From: Lichtheimia corymbifera B2541
Lineage: Eukaryota > Mucoromycota > Mucoromycetes > Mucorales > Lichtheimiaceae
NCBI GenBank assembly: GCA_000697475.1
Contig: JNEU01000786.1
Span: 1-64,000, forward strand
Length of the DNA: 64,000 nucleotides
Direction: 5' to 3'
The notes under the pieces are model-generated. The model ran no database searches and had not been told where the DNA came from. It saw only the letters and a list, made by a program, of their open reading frames with translations. Of this stretch, positions 1-8,314 are shown one piece after another. The position numbers were made by a program, and so were the translations under genes. Position 1 is the stretch's first letter. The number at the start of each line of letters is the position of its first letter.

Positions 1-386
1 GGATTGACATTGTCCTTGTCGTGTTCTGTATTGGGCGTGTCAGAAGCTGTGGGGTCGCATACGCTGCCCATATCAAGTGTTGGATTGACATTCTCCTTGT
101 CGTGTACTGTATTGGGCGTGTCAAAAGCTGTGGGGTCGCATACGCTGCCCATATCAAGTGTTGGATTGACATTCTCCTTGTCGTGTTCTGTGTCAATGGC
201 GTAGAGATCATTGAGAACTGTCCCTCCTCCGTCTAATCGCTCCACTTTACGTCTTGTTGGTGAACGTTCCGGCATTGTCTCTTTCTTTCTTTTACGGTTA
301 TATGCCTTAAAGTAACATGGACGACATAAGCCGATTTCGGCGCGCGAAGAGATTGTTGCATTGCAATTGTGGCAAGTGTTGTTCAT
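1..386 (-). CDS. Zinc-ribbon protein with exact 27-residue tandem repeats (partial)
   Basis: An open frame begins with ATG at 386 and stays open to the left edge, so the C-terminus is missing. Residues 5-24 hold two CxxC pairs (CHNC and CRPC, 12 residues apart), a zinc-ribbon-like arrangement, followed by a basic stretch (RKRKKE). From about residue 60 the protein is made of 27-residue units starting ENVNPTLDMGSVCDP. The DNA units are 81 bases long and begin near 1, 82 and 163 on the plus strand, with only a few base differences. I do not recognise the family. The zinc ribbon and the setting beside transposons suggest a mobile-element or DNA-binding protein, but this is inference. The plus strand is also open here; I prefer the minus strand because of its CxxC pairs and natural composition. 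Confidence 0.55.
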   Translation of the reverse strand, partial: MNNTCHNCNATISSRAEIGLCRPCYFKAYNRKRKKETMPERSPTRRKVERLDGGGTVLNDLYAIDTEHDKENVNPTLDMGSVCDPTAFDTPNTVHDKENVNPTLDMGSVCDPTASDTPNTEHDKDNVN

Positions 387-786
387 TTGGGGGGGATAAA
401 GAAAGACCTGGAATGGTGTCCTGCTGAAGCAACCCAGCAAAATTGAGGGTCACATGATATTGATGGTTTAGACTGAGGACCCATTACACAGAATCACTGG
501 TATTAAGCTTTTGTATCCCACCCTATTATTACACACTTTCTTTCACATATTTACCACTGTTGAAAAGACTCCCACTCTTCACATCTAAAGTGAGTTATTG
601 CTATACTTATCTATAACCTAACCCACGTATACTTATCAAGATTATCCCCAATAAAGCCATCAGATTAAAGAGTATAAAGTCACAGTATAACACTGCGAGG
701 GAAGGCACCTGCTTAACTCAGTCTGTGCACGTTGTTGTGGCTAGTTCATAGATCCCTCAGTGATGCAATCCCATTTCGTTCTGTTA
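387..786. other. Intergenic stretch, nothing recognised
   Basis: AT-rich sequence between the zinc-ribbon start codon and the 3' end of the transposase relic. I see no convincing coding frame, tRNA or terminal repeat. It may contain the distal end of the DNA transposon, but no matching inverted repeat was found by eye. Confidence 0.4.
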
Positions 787-2514
787 TCAAGTCCCTCTCA
801 TAGATATGATTTTCAAGGGAAGCAATCCCATGATTATGGATTGGTTATGTTCACTGTCATATCCAACCCATTTAACAAGGTACTCGCGACGCCGTTTTGG
901 TCCACGATGTGCAATGATCGATTCAACCTCGTACTCGTCTGGTTGGTCAACTTCAAGAACATTGGTGTCATCATCCATTGATAGTGACAAAAGACTACGT
1001 TGCAACTCTTCAATGATTTCACGATCATGGTCCTTTGCAGCGATTGATATACCTACTGTGTCATCAACAAATGATGATGTAGGAGCTGTACCTGGGAAGT
1101 CAAAGTCTTGTTGTACCCATGAAGTATGATGTGGTTGTGGACTAACCTGTCCAAGACTCACGAAGCGTTTCATGTTCAACAAGAGACATGCAAGTTTCAG
1201 CTGTAGTTCGAAGCCATCCATATCACCAACCTTAATTACAGACTTACCATCAAAACGGTTACAAAGGTGGCCTAGTTCGCCAAATACAGCTTCGATCTTT
1301 GAACGGAAACTGCCAAACACCTCGTTGTACTTTAACTCATCGCTTGACAGATCACCATTGCGTGTACGACGAATTGGGTATACAAAGTTATGCTTAGCGA
1401 GATGTTCGTTACCAGCAAGAATCGATGTAATAAACAATGTATAGCTACCATCAAGACCAACGCAATCTGTTGGACTGACACGATTACGGAGATCCATTTG
1501 AGATAGCATATTACCATCGTTATTGTCACGACAAGGCGCTGAATGAGATAGAAACAAAACCATACCATTAATGTCGACACAAACCTGTGTACGAAAGCCA
1601 GACTTCTTAAGCTTGTATGAATAAAACATACCATGGTCCTTTGCGTTCAAGTAACTAGCTCGTGTATCATGCCCGTCAATGAACATGGTGACATGCTTAA
1701 ATCGCTCCGGATTGTTGACCATTGCACATAGAACGCGTGCCTTTGTCGATGAGAACATGTTCAAAAGACAATCATCTAGCTTACTACCAAGTATACCGCT
1801 GTTTTTCAGGTAGAATGCCCGATACAATGCATAGAAACTACTACGTGGGATAAACCTGCCCATTTCAGCGATTGAGCAATGTTGTATCGAGCAATAAAAA
1901 GAATAGACAATAAGTCAGTGATACGAAGATAATGATTGTATTTAAGATATGCTCAATACAAGGTATTTATATTCTATGGAGTGAAACTACAGCTGAGATA
2001 AGACGACGGTAGACGCACCATTCATGTGCGGTATTAGATCTGTTAGGCTGATAGATGAATGCTAGAGGTTTAGGATGTGTGTGAGATATCGGTGTTCCTG
2101 GTACCAAGTGGCAACCGATGTATAAGAGATATCATTTGTTCTTGTCTAAGACACACATGTTGGATATTATAGGTATGATGGATAGCCTGAATAAAACAAG
2201 CAACCAGACAACAAATGGTACAAGATTAAAAGACCTTTGTCAACATGACGATATGGTCCTGGGTAATCATCACAACCAAACACAACGACTAAGAAGAAAA
2301 ACACTGGAATGTATCCAAGCCGATCAAGAACAAACGACTTGACTTCACCAATGTAGTTGACTCGTTTAATCGCAGAACGATGATATTTCCGTAGATCACG
2401 CGTAGGCCAGTGGAGACTTAGAAAAGTCCAATACATTGCCATCAATGTCATGAATTCGTCAGAAATCTCAACAGGAAGCATTGTTACACGTGTACATTCG
2501 TTGTAAATACACAC
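787..2514 (-). pseudogene. DDE transposase (Harbinger/Tnp_4-like) with C-terminal chromodomain, broken by a solo LTR
   Basis: The main open frame (1863 to 787) reads like a DDE_Tnp_4 nuclease. The putative catalytic residues, counted from its first Met, are D63 (in FIDGHD), D138 (in GLDGSY) and E191 (in KIEAVFGEL). Residues about 308-336 form the front of a chromodomain (YEVESIIAHR, YLVKWVGYD). The back half of the chromodomain is in another frame: around 836-852 a partial 11-base duplication (CATAA repeated) shifts the frame, and the other frame gives the expected N-L-x(4)-LI type tail. Upstream, 2219-2514 encodes the probable N-terminal part in the same frame. The two parts are separated by a 331-base LTR (1883-2213) flanked by AATGT/AATGG. 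Removing the LTR and one duplication copy rejoins the frame exactly at a His codon. So this is a dead copy with at least two lesions. The family call rests on motifs only. Confidence 0.7.
1883..2213 (-). mobile_element. Solo LTR inserted in the transposase gene
   Basis: A 331-base block begins TGTATCG and ends CAACA on the plus strand (TGTTGTC to CGATACA on its own strand). It is flanked by AATGT (1878-1882) and AATGG (2214-2218), a 5-base target duplication with one mismatch. On the minus strand it carries a TATA-like GAATATAAATA about 100 bases before its end. The first half is repeated in opposite orientation at 3222-4270 and the second half at 6745-6835. No coding capacity. Its position inside the transposase frame makes it younger than that gene. 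Confidence 0.75.
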
Positions 2515-2699
2515 TCTAGATACAAGATCACTTCATTGTAATGTACATAGGTCAAAATATGGGCCACATCACACCATTTCACCAGTGACACCTATTTACA
2601 CTCGACCGATTTGGGGGCCGAGTGCATCAGGCCACTGATACCTTCAGCCCCCTCATCACGTGACTCCATTGACGGCCTGAAAAATTCTTAACGTTACTA

Positions 2700-2961
2700 G
2701 GAGGACATCTAAAATCACATAATTCTGTAACAACTTGTGAGTGCTCGCCCGCTTCGCCGGCTTCGCACACTTCTTTGGATATCGTGCAACTTCTACCTAA
2801 GACATAACTATATATACTACCTTAAACATCTTAGACATATAAATTTCTCAAAACAACAATCGACCGACTAGTTGCACGATATCCAAAGAAGTGTGCGAAG
2901 CCGGCGAAGCGGGCGAGCACTCACAAGTTGTTACAGAATTATGTGATTTTAGATGTCCTCC
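2700..2961. repeat. Perfect 92-base inverted repeat with 78-base spacer
   Basis: Bases 2700-2791 and 2870-2961 are exact reverse complements over 92 of 92 positions. The outer ends are GGAGGACATCT and AGATGTCCTCC; the spacer is AT-rich. The arms contain a GC-rich core (CGCCCGCTTCGCCGGC) unlike the surrounding AT-rich DNA. No target duplication is visible at the edges. It could be a short non-autonomous DNA element, a recent inverted duplication or a hairpin RNA source; nothing in it codes for a recognisable protein. Confidence 0.9.
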
Positions 2962-3228
2962 ACACTTTACACACTTCTTGACACACTTCTTGACACACTT
3001 TACACACTTTACACACTTCTTGACACACTTTACACACTTTACACACTTTACACACTTTACACACTCACACACTCACACACTCACACACTTTACACACTTT
3101 ACACACTCACACACTCACACACTTCACACACTTTGCACACTTCTTCACACACTTTACACACTTTACACACACTGCACACACTTTACACACTTTACACACT
3201 TTACACTCTTTACACGCTTTTGTTGCAT
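2961..3228. repeat. Minisatellite of ACACTTTAC-type 9-mers
   Basis: The tract consists of CACACTTTA units with variants (CACACTTCTTGA, CACACTCA) repeated for about 268 bases. It starts at the right edge of the 92-base inverted repeat and ends in TTTACACGC beside an LTR-like copy. Both strands are open by composition only, so the cysteine/lysine-rich and threonine-rich ORFs over it are not taken as genes. Confidence 0.9.
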
Positions 3229-4470
3229 TCAGGCTATCCATCATGCCCAATAAGATCCAACATGTGAGACATGAACAGTGTCGCATTCTGAGGGCCTAGC
3301 CCACCATCTTTATTCACACTCAGCATGATTGCATCATCTCATCTATATGCACAGGCGTAATCACCCTAAATAAATCTGGGTTCTTTCTTTCTCTTATTGA
3401 GTCTCATGGACACTTTACTGCTACCAGTTCTCTCTCTGCTCTTTTACAACACACACTCCATCTTATTATATCACACAAAGGATATCTCACATTCATCAGT
3501 TGCCACTTGGCATCAGGAAGACTGATTGTGATGCACATACATACAATAACATGCACCTATGATATATGCCACATGATAAGCACCAATTATCTATGAACAC
3601 ACACCATCATCCTCCGAGATCCACCACACGGTTAAACTATCCCTGCTTTATCAATGGTCGTTGACAGGATTAAGATAGCGATGTGATTATATAACATGGC
3701 CAGGATCCATTTAATACGTCCATCTACATCCTACAGTCTTATCACCGCAACGCTAGTTTCAGATCTTCAATAATATAAAAAGAGAGGCAATTTGTCTTCA
3801 GAATAAACATCAGTCTCACAGTACTTTATCTTGTCCCTTTGTCTATTTTCATATATATTTGCCTCTGTGGTGCACACGTATAGCAGAGGACACTGAGGAT
3901 ATCGGTTAAACATTTATTATCATAACAATACGACACACGTTGGTCTTTGTTTATTCACCTCCTATTCATACGTACGCATGATCTAATGTGACAACATTTA
4001 CTTGCACATCATATACATCTCTGGCATCCTCTCCTATTTGCATACTATACACCCGACATTAGAATTAAGATATAAAAGTACTGGAGCATCGTCTTCAGAA
4101 TAAACATCAATCTCAAAGAGACTCATTTTATTGTTCCTTTGTTTTATCATTATATTTCATCTTCGTTTATCACAGCCTCCATACATTTCACCGATACCTC
4201 ACACATCTGCGAACCTCTAGCATATTACATCAGCCTAACAGATCTAATGCCGCACCATGAATGGTGCGTGTGACATCTGGCATGCATAAATCTATATCAA
4301 GGGCTGGTCCCGTTAATTTTATTATACATTCCTACACCTAACATTCCTAATAACTAGTATATAAGGACACCTACTCACATAATAAATCGGTAGTTAACAG
4401 TTTTACTGTATCTTTCCTTGTCTCCTTTTCTCTATCTTTGCCTTTGTCTTTATTCGTGTCCACCACATTT
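3222..4470 (+). mobile_element. Mosaic LTR-like copy, opposite in orientation to the 1883-2213 LTR
   Basis: Three blocks match the reverse complement of the solo LTR at 1883-2213 in the same order: about 3222-3260 (CAGGCTATCCATCAT), about 3474-3505 (GTTGCCACTTGGCATCAGGAA) and 4190-4270 (CCTCTAGCAT, then CAGCCTAACAGATCTAAT). The gaps between blocks are filled by other LTR-like sequence, including the clean solo LTR 3866-4174. After 4270 the sequence diverges but keeps an LTR-like promoter: TATATAAGG near 4361, then a pyrimidine-rich stretch up to about 4470, just before the gag relic. I read it as an old LTR, possibly the 5' LTR of the gag element, hit by later insertions. Confidence 0.5.
3866..4174 (+). 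mobile_element. Solo LTR with GCCTC target duplication
   Basis: The block starts TGTGGTGCAC and ends TTTATCACA. It is flanked by exact GCCTC copies at 3861-3865 and 4175-4179. Inside are a TATA-like AGATATAAAAG near 4069 and, downstream of it, AATAAACATCAATCTC. The same LTR family occurs in inverse orientation at 6127-6744. The pre-insertion sequence belongs to the older LTR mosaic, so this is a nested, later insertion. Confidence 0.8.
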
Positions 4471-4483
4471 TTTTACAGTGAAT

Positions 4484-5541
4484 TCTTTTTGCTACCGATA
4501 TCGCTGCCAACAACAACCAAGAAAAGACCCCTGCCTCCCCAAGCTCTGGTGATGATCATAACATCAACGACTCCACTTCGCAAGAACCTGTCCATGATTG
4601 CATGAAGCGATTGACATTGCAGAAAGACGACATGGATGTGGATGATGAACAACAAACTACGTCCAATCAAAACAACAACTCGTATCGAGAAGCCATTGAC
4701 ACTGTGCAAGGAGCAAGGTCTTGAAGATCAAATTCAGGAGAAGATTGCAGCCTTCCGTGTCAGTATCAAAGAAAAACAATCTTCAGAGAAGCAAACTCAA
4801 GCATTCCAAGAACTGGCCAACCTCCGTGAACGTGCAGAAGAATACCGCAACATTTGCAAACAACAATATCCTGGGCGAATTGAATTCTATACATGGGAAG
4901 AAGTGCATCAACAAAAACAAGCTCCCAACAACCATTCGAACGACCATATCGTGCCTAAGGAATTGCCAGCATTGCAGTGCATTGGAGGCGACCATTGGCA
5001 TCCTACCAAGGCTCTTCACTTGTCAACTGAAATGTTCGCAAGGGCCTTCGAGAATGAACTCAACGCTGCCGGTCTGGATTACGATAAGCATTGGAGACGC
5101 TTGCTGCCCAAGTGTTTAAGCGATGCACAAAATATCTGGCTGACAACTGAGACGAATGAACATCCCGATCTCAACTGGCAAGAAATCCGATCCCGTCTAG
5201 TCACCAAGTATGACATACTAGAACAACAGCTCAGAAGCATGGAGATCGTTTTCAACATGAGACAACAGCCTCATGAAGATGTGGCTACCTACGCTCGACG
5301 ATTTCATCAAAGATGCATTGAAACTGGCTTGGATCAATCTCACAGACCGATGATAGTGGCGTTACTCTCTTCACTACGCTGCAAGCAATCAGCATACAAT
5401 TTGGTGTCTACGAGGTTCGCCACTGGGTTTACGCAACAAACGCTGGAATCGATCGTGCAGTACATTGCTGGTTTACAACTTGACCAAGATACAAGACGTG
5501 TGCAATGCATGAAGGGCAAACAACCTATGAGCCACGTATGA
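4484..5541 (+). pseudogene. Ty3/gypsy-like gag relic
   Basis: From about 4636 a 301-residue frame carries a retrotransposon gag-like region: a helical, Glu/Gln-rich segment, then a stretch containing FNMRQQPHEDVATYARRFHQR, typical of gag proteins of LTR elements. Upstream, 4484-4723 is open in a different frame with an acidic, Asn-rich leader; the frames meet between about 4640 and 4724, which implies a frameshift. The frame ends at 5541 where the protease region continues in another frame. No reverse transcriptase, RNase H or integrase follows. Probably a dead internal deletion derivative. Confidence 0.65.
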
Positions 5542-6134
5542 GATATGAGGGGTCGTCTTCCCGTGAATCTCATCCCAGACATACCAGACTGTATTACAAT
5601 CGTCCACCTAACAGACATCCCAACACATGCAGATACTGCAATCGTACTCGCCAACGTGGCCACAGATGTAACGAATTCCGCCTAGCGCATAACTTACCAT
5701 CATACTCGTCACAATCGCAACCAAAAATCAATCGTTCAGCAATGGTCATTGATACTACATCCCTTGATGATGCTCTTCCATGTAAGCCATCTGAAAAGAC
5801 AAATAATATCGATGAGATTCTAATACCAGTGACAATAGAAAACCAGCGCATACATGCTTTACTAGATGATGGCGCAAACTTTTCTGCAGTGGATAAGACG
5901 TTTTGTGATGAACATGAAATAAAGGTTTTACCCGCAAAAGGATATATACAACTTGCTTCTGCTGAGACAAAAGTCGCTCGTATAGGCATAACTGAAGAAC
6001 TTGACATATGGTATAACAACCGTCATATAAAGCACTCGTTTGAAGTCATGCAACTTGCTCGTTATAAAAAGGCTAGTATTGGAAAGAACCTCTTCAATGA
6101 GTTTGGTATCGGATACACAGGTCTCGTGAGGTGA
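5505..6134 (+). pseudogene. Zinc knuckle and retropepsin-like protease relic of the same element
   Basis: This frame overlaps the gag frame by 37 bases in the -1 register. It holds a Cys/His cluster (CRYC, then GHRC) that resembles a zinc knuckle but does not keep the usual CX2CX4HX4C spacing. A retropepsin-like core follows, ALLDDGANFSAVDKTF, where the usual DTG/DSG triad is DDG. The frame stops at 6134, seven bases inside an inverted LTR copy that begins at 6127, so the end is a breakpoint and not a natural terminus. I see no canonical slippery heptamer at the overlap, so decay is at least as likely as programmed frameshifting. Confidence 0.6.
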
Positions 6135-6744
6135 ACAAAGATGAATGATAATAACAAACAAAGGAACACAAATATAAGTCTCTTTGAGATTGATGTTTAT
6201 TCTGAAGACGATGCTCCAATGCTTTTATATCTTAATTCTAGTGTCGGGTGTATAGTATGCTGATAGAGAAGGATGTGAAGGATGTGTCGTATTTCAACTA
6301 CCATACATCTCGGAATATAAGCCGACCAGACAAGAGAACACCATATGTAATCTTCACACACATACACTCAAGGTTCATCACACAACGAGCCTCATCAACT
6401 CTATCCATCATCTTGTGTTTCCCCAACATCCTCATATGTAAATCCTATCTCCATATAGCATCATCACACAAGTATCATAGAAACATATATAAGTCATGTT
6501 GTAGTTGTAGCTGGAAACAGCAGTTTTAATAAGACGTATTGATTCTCAAAGTACTCTTATCTTGTCTATTTATTGAAATATCTCAGGATGTATGTGGTGA
6601 TGCATGTAAATGTGGTCGTATTGGATCATGCGTACGTATGGTGAAAGTGGGTGAGATGTAAAGATCCGCATGTGCTTGCATTGTTATGATGGACAATGTT
6701 TGACCGATAATCTCAGTGTCACTTGACATACGTGGTGCACCACA
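6127..6744 (-). mobile_element. Inverted LTR copy, itself interrupted by another LTR
   Basis: Read on the minus strand this is a diverged copy of the 3866-4174 LTR: it starts TGTGGTGCACC and ends CACCTCA. The shared core includes the TATA region and CTTCAGAATAAACATCAATC. It is split by the 301-base insertion at 6285-6585. Its flanks (TCTCG and GTAGT) do not match, so it was joined to its present neighbours by rearrangement or by one-ended loss and not by a simple insertion. It truncates the protease relic. Confidence 0.65.
6285..6585 (+). mobile_element. Solo LTR with GGATG target duplication
   Basis: This 301-base block begins TGTCGTATTTC and ends AATATCTCA. It is flanked by exact GGATG copies at 6280-6284 and 6586-6590. 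It contains a TATA-like ACATATATAAG near 6485 followed by TTATCTTGTC near 6557. It lies inside the inverted LTR 6127-6744 and is therefore the younger of the two. Confidence 0.8.
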
Positions 6745-6835
6745 GTAGTTTCACTTCCATAGAATATAAATAATCATGTATCGAGCATACCATAAATACG
6801 ATTATTATCTTCGTATCACTGTGTCTTGTGTCATG
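6745..6835 (+). mobile_element. LTR fragment related to the 1883-2213 solo LTR
   Basis: The block around TAGTTTCACTTCCATAGAAT, with AATATAAAT and ATTATCTTCGTATCACTG, matches the reverse complement of 1917-1990. Only the promoter-proximal half is present; it abuts the inverted LTR at 6744. Confidence 0.6.
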
Positions 6836-6837
6836 AC

Positions 6838-6915
6838 TTGACATATCTTTCTTGGCTATATTGGCATATCCCATTATTGATTTGACATATCCTTCTTGGC
6901 TATATTAGCATATTT
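6838..6915. repeat. Two imperfect copies of a 44-base unit
   Basis: The sequence TTGACATATCTTTCTTGGCT (from 6838) returns as TTGACATATCCTTCTTGGCT (from 6882), each followed by ATATTGGCATAT or ATATTAGCATAT. A short tandem duplication in non-coding DNA. Confidence 0.8.
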
Positions 6916-7038
6916 TATCATCATAGGTTTATTGCCTCTTCATTGTACATATCACATATCCATTTCTTTTAGCATTGTTGTATTCTGTCACTGTTTACGG
7001 ATACCAGTACATAGAAACATAGAATAGAACGTTCCTTA

Positions 7039-7556
7039 TGTTGTGGTGCATTTCGAAACCAGTGCATTTGGCAAAATGCCCTAGTGCATATCGACGATTC
7101 CGAAATGCACTAGGGCATTTCAGTTCTCAGTGCAGACAGTGGGATGACGTCCAGTGACTTTCGGTTTGACGTGGCGAAGGATTTCAACCTAGCGTCGGCT
7201 CTTCTATGCAATGTTCCCCACGTGTCTTTCATTGTCCACGGCTTTATTGCTTGATGAACGAAAATGCACGTTTCTGGTCCTCAGCTATACTACAACGCTT
7301 ACCATATACGTGACAGTTGGTATTATAAATAAAAGGGAAGCACCAGGAACAATAATGTATCCTATGGTAGCTGCTATTGCAAAAGAAGAGCCAACACAAA
7401 GTTGAATTCCTTCACCACGCCAAGTCTAAAATCTACGAGCCAGCGTCTCACTAACATGGCAATGTCATTTTCATATTCATAGCTTGCCAGTAGATTGAAA
7501 AATGCACTATCTGCACTGAGAACTGAAATGCCCTGGTTTCGAAATGCACTACAACA
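7039..7556. mobile_element. Foldback element with LTR-like ends and CCTTA target duplication
   Basis: The 518-base block starts TGTTGTGGTGCATTTCGAAA and ends with its near-exact complement TTTCGAAATGCACTACAACA. It is flanked by exact CCTTA copies (7034-7038 and 7557-7561). The inverted repeat continues inward in blocks: about 7112-7138 pairs with 7507-7535, and 7166-7187 with 7401-7424. The left arm has an extra insertion with its own 16-base perfect hairpin (7074-7089 and 7105-7120). TATTATAAATAAAAG lies near 7320. TG..CA ends and a 5-base duplication fit an LTR; long terminal inverted repeats fit a DNA transposon such as Ginger, whose ends are also TGT-like. No transposase is encoded. Confidence 0.75.
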
Positions 7557-8314
7557 CCTTACAAGTATATGACCTATCAACAATAACAATAGAATAGTAT
7601 AAATAGGCATCATTCAAACAGCTAGAATCATCATCTGATATCTTTGATCTTCACATCTTATTAAACCACATACACGAGTCCTAAAGGATTTCATCTTGTC
7701 TCTTTTCTTTATTACCAAATATCACAAGTATTATTGATCTTATTCACATGTATATATCTCCACCGATTCATCTTACAATAAACCTCAGTCAGTTATCTGC
7801 TTATCTTCCCATATCCATTTCCTGGCTCATCCTTATCTTTGTGTCCCATCACATTCTGCCTTTGCACTGCTGTCCCCACCAGTAGACATCATTCTTCTCT
7901 TTTCCTGTTCCCTATTCTTGTTCTGTTGGAAAGCACCTAACACATTCCACCATCCCAAACCCATTCCTCACAGAAAGTATCATGCCACGCATTATGCACG
8001 ACAAGTCTAACAATTTGCAGATAATCTTAATAGTGCTAATGATAAAGTGTCTGCTATTCCATCTTTGCCAATAGCAAGCCTCCCTTGAAATATGATACCT
8101 GCTCCCTTTCAAAAGACACAGTAGTCAATAAAGATACACATAGGTACAGTGGATATCTACTTCAAAGATAATAGTGATATGTCATTTGACGAAATTTACG
8201 AGCGAAGCGTGCTAGCTGGTTTCCTCATGCAAAAAGTGAAAACCAGATTCAAACAAAGCTGAGGAGTGTGTGTGCGTGTGTTACCAGGACTTATATTCGA
8301 TCTTCTCCGTATCC
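7557..8314. other. Non-coding DNA between the foldback element and the RING-CH gene
   Basis: Bases 7600-7720 resemble another LTR promoter remnant: GTATAAATAGG near 7598, then TTATTAAACC and TTTCATCTTGTCTC. The rest up to 8314 shows no gene. The 5' end and promoter of the RING-CH gene must lie in the last few hundred bases. Confidence 0.4.

Noticed and set aside
12..236. Plus-strand ORFs over the 81-base repeats
   Set aside because: They mirror the minus-strand repeat frame; only the minus strand has the zinc-ribbon start and coherent composition.
2961..3228. CRISPR-like repeat array
   Set aside because: Units are 9-12 bases and contiguous, with no unique spacers, and the host is a eukaryote.
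2848..3267. Cys/Lys-rich and Thr/His/Leu-rich ORFs over the minisatellite
   Set aside because: All frames are open only because the 9-mer repeat lacks stops; composition is pure repeat.
5497..5541. Programmed -1 frameshift between gag and protease
   Set aside because: The overlap is in the right register, but I see no X XXY YYZ heptamer, and the gag frame already has another shift upstream, so decay is simpler.
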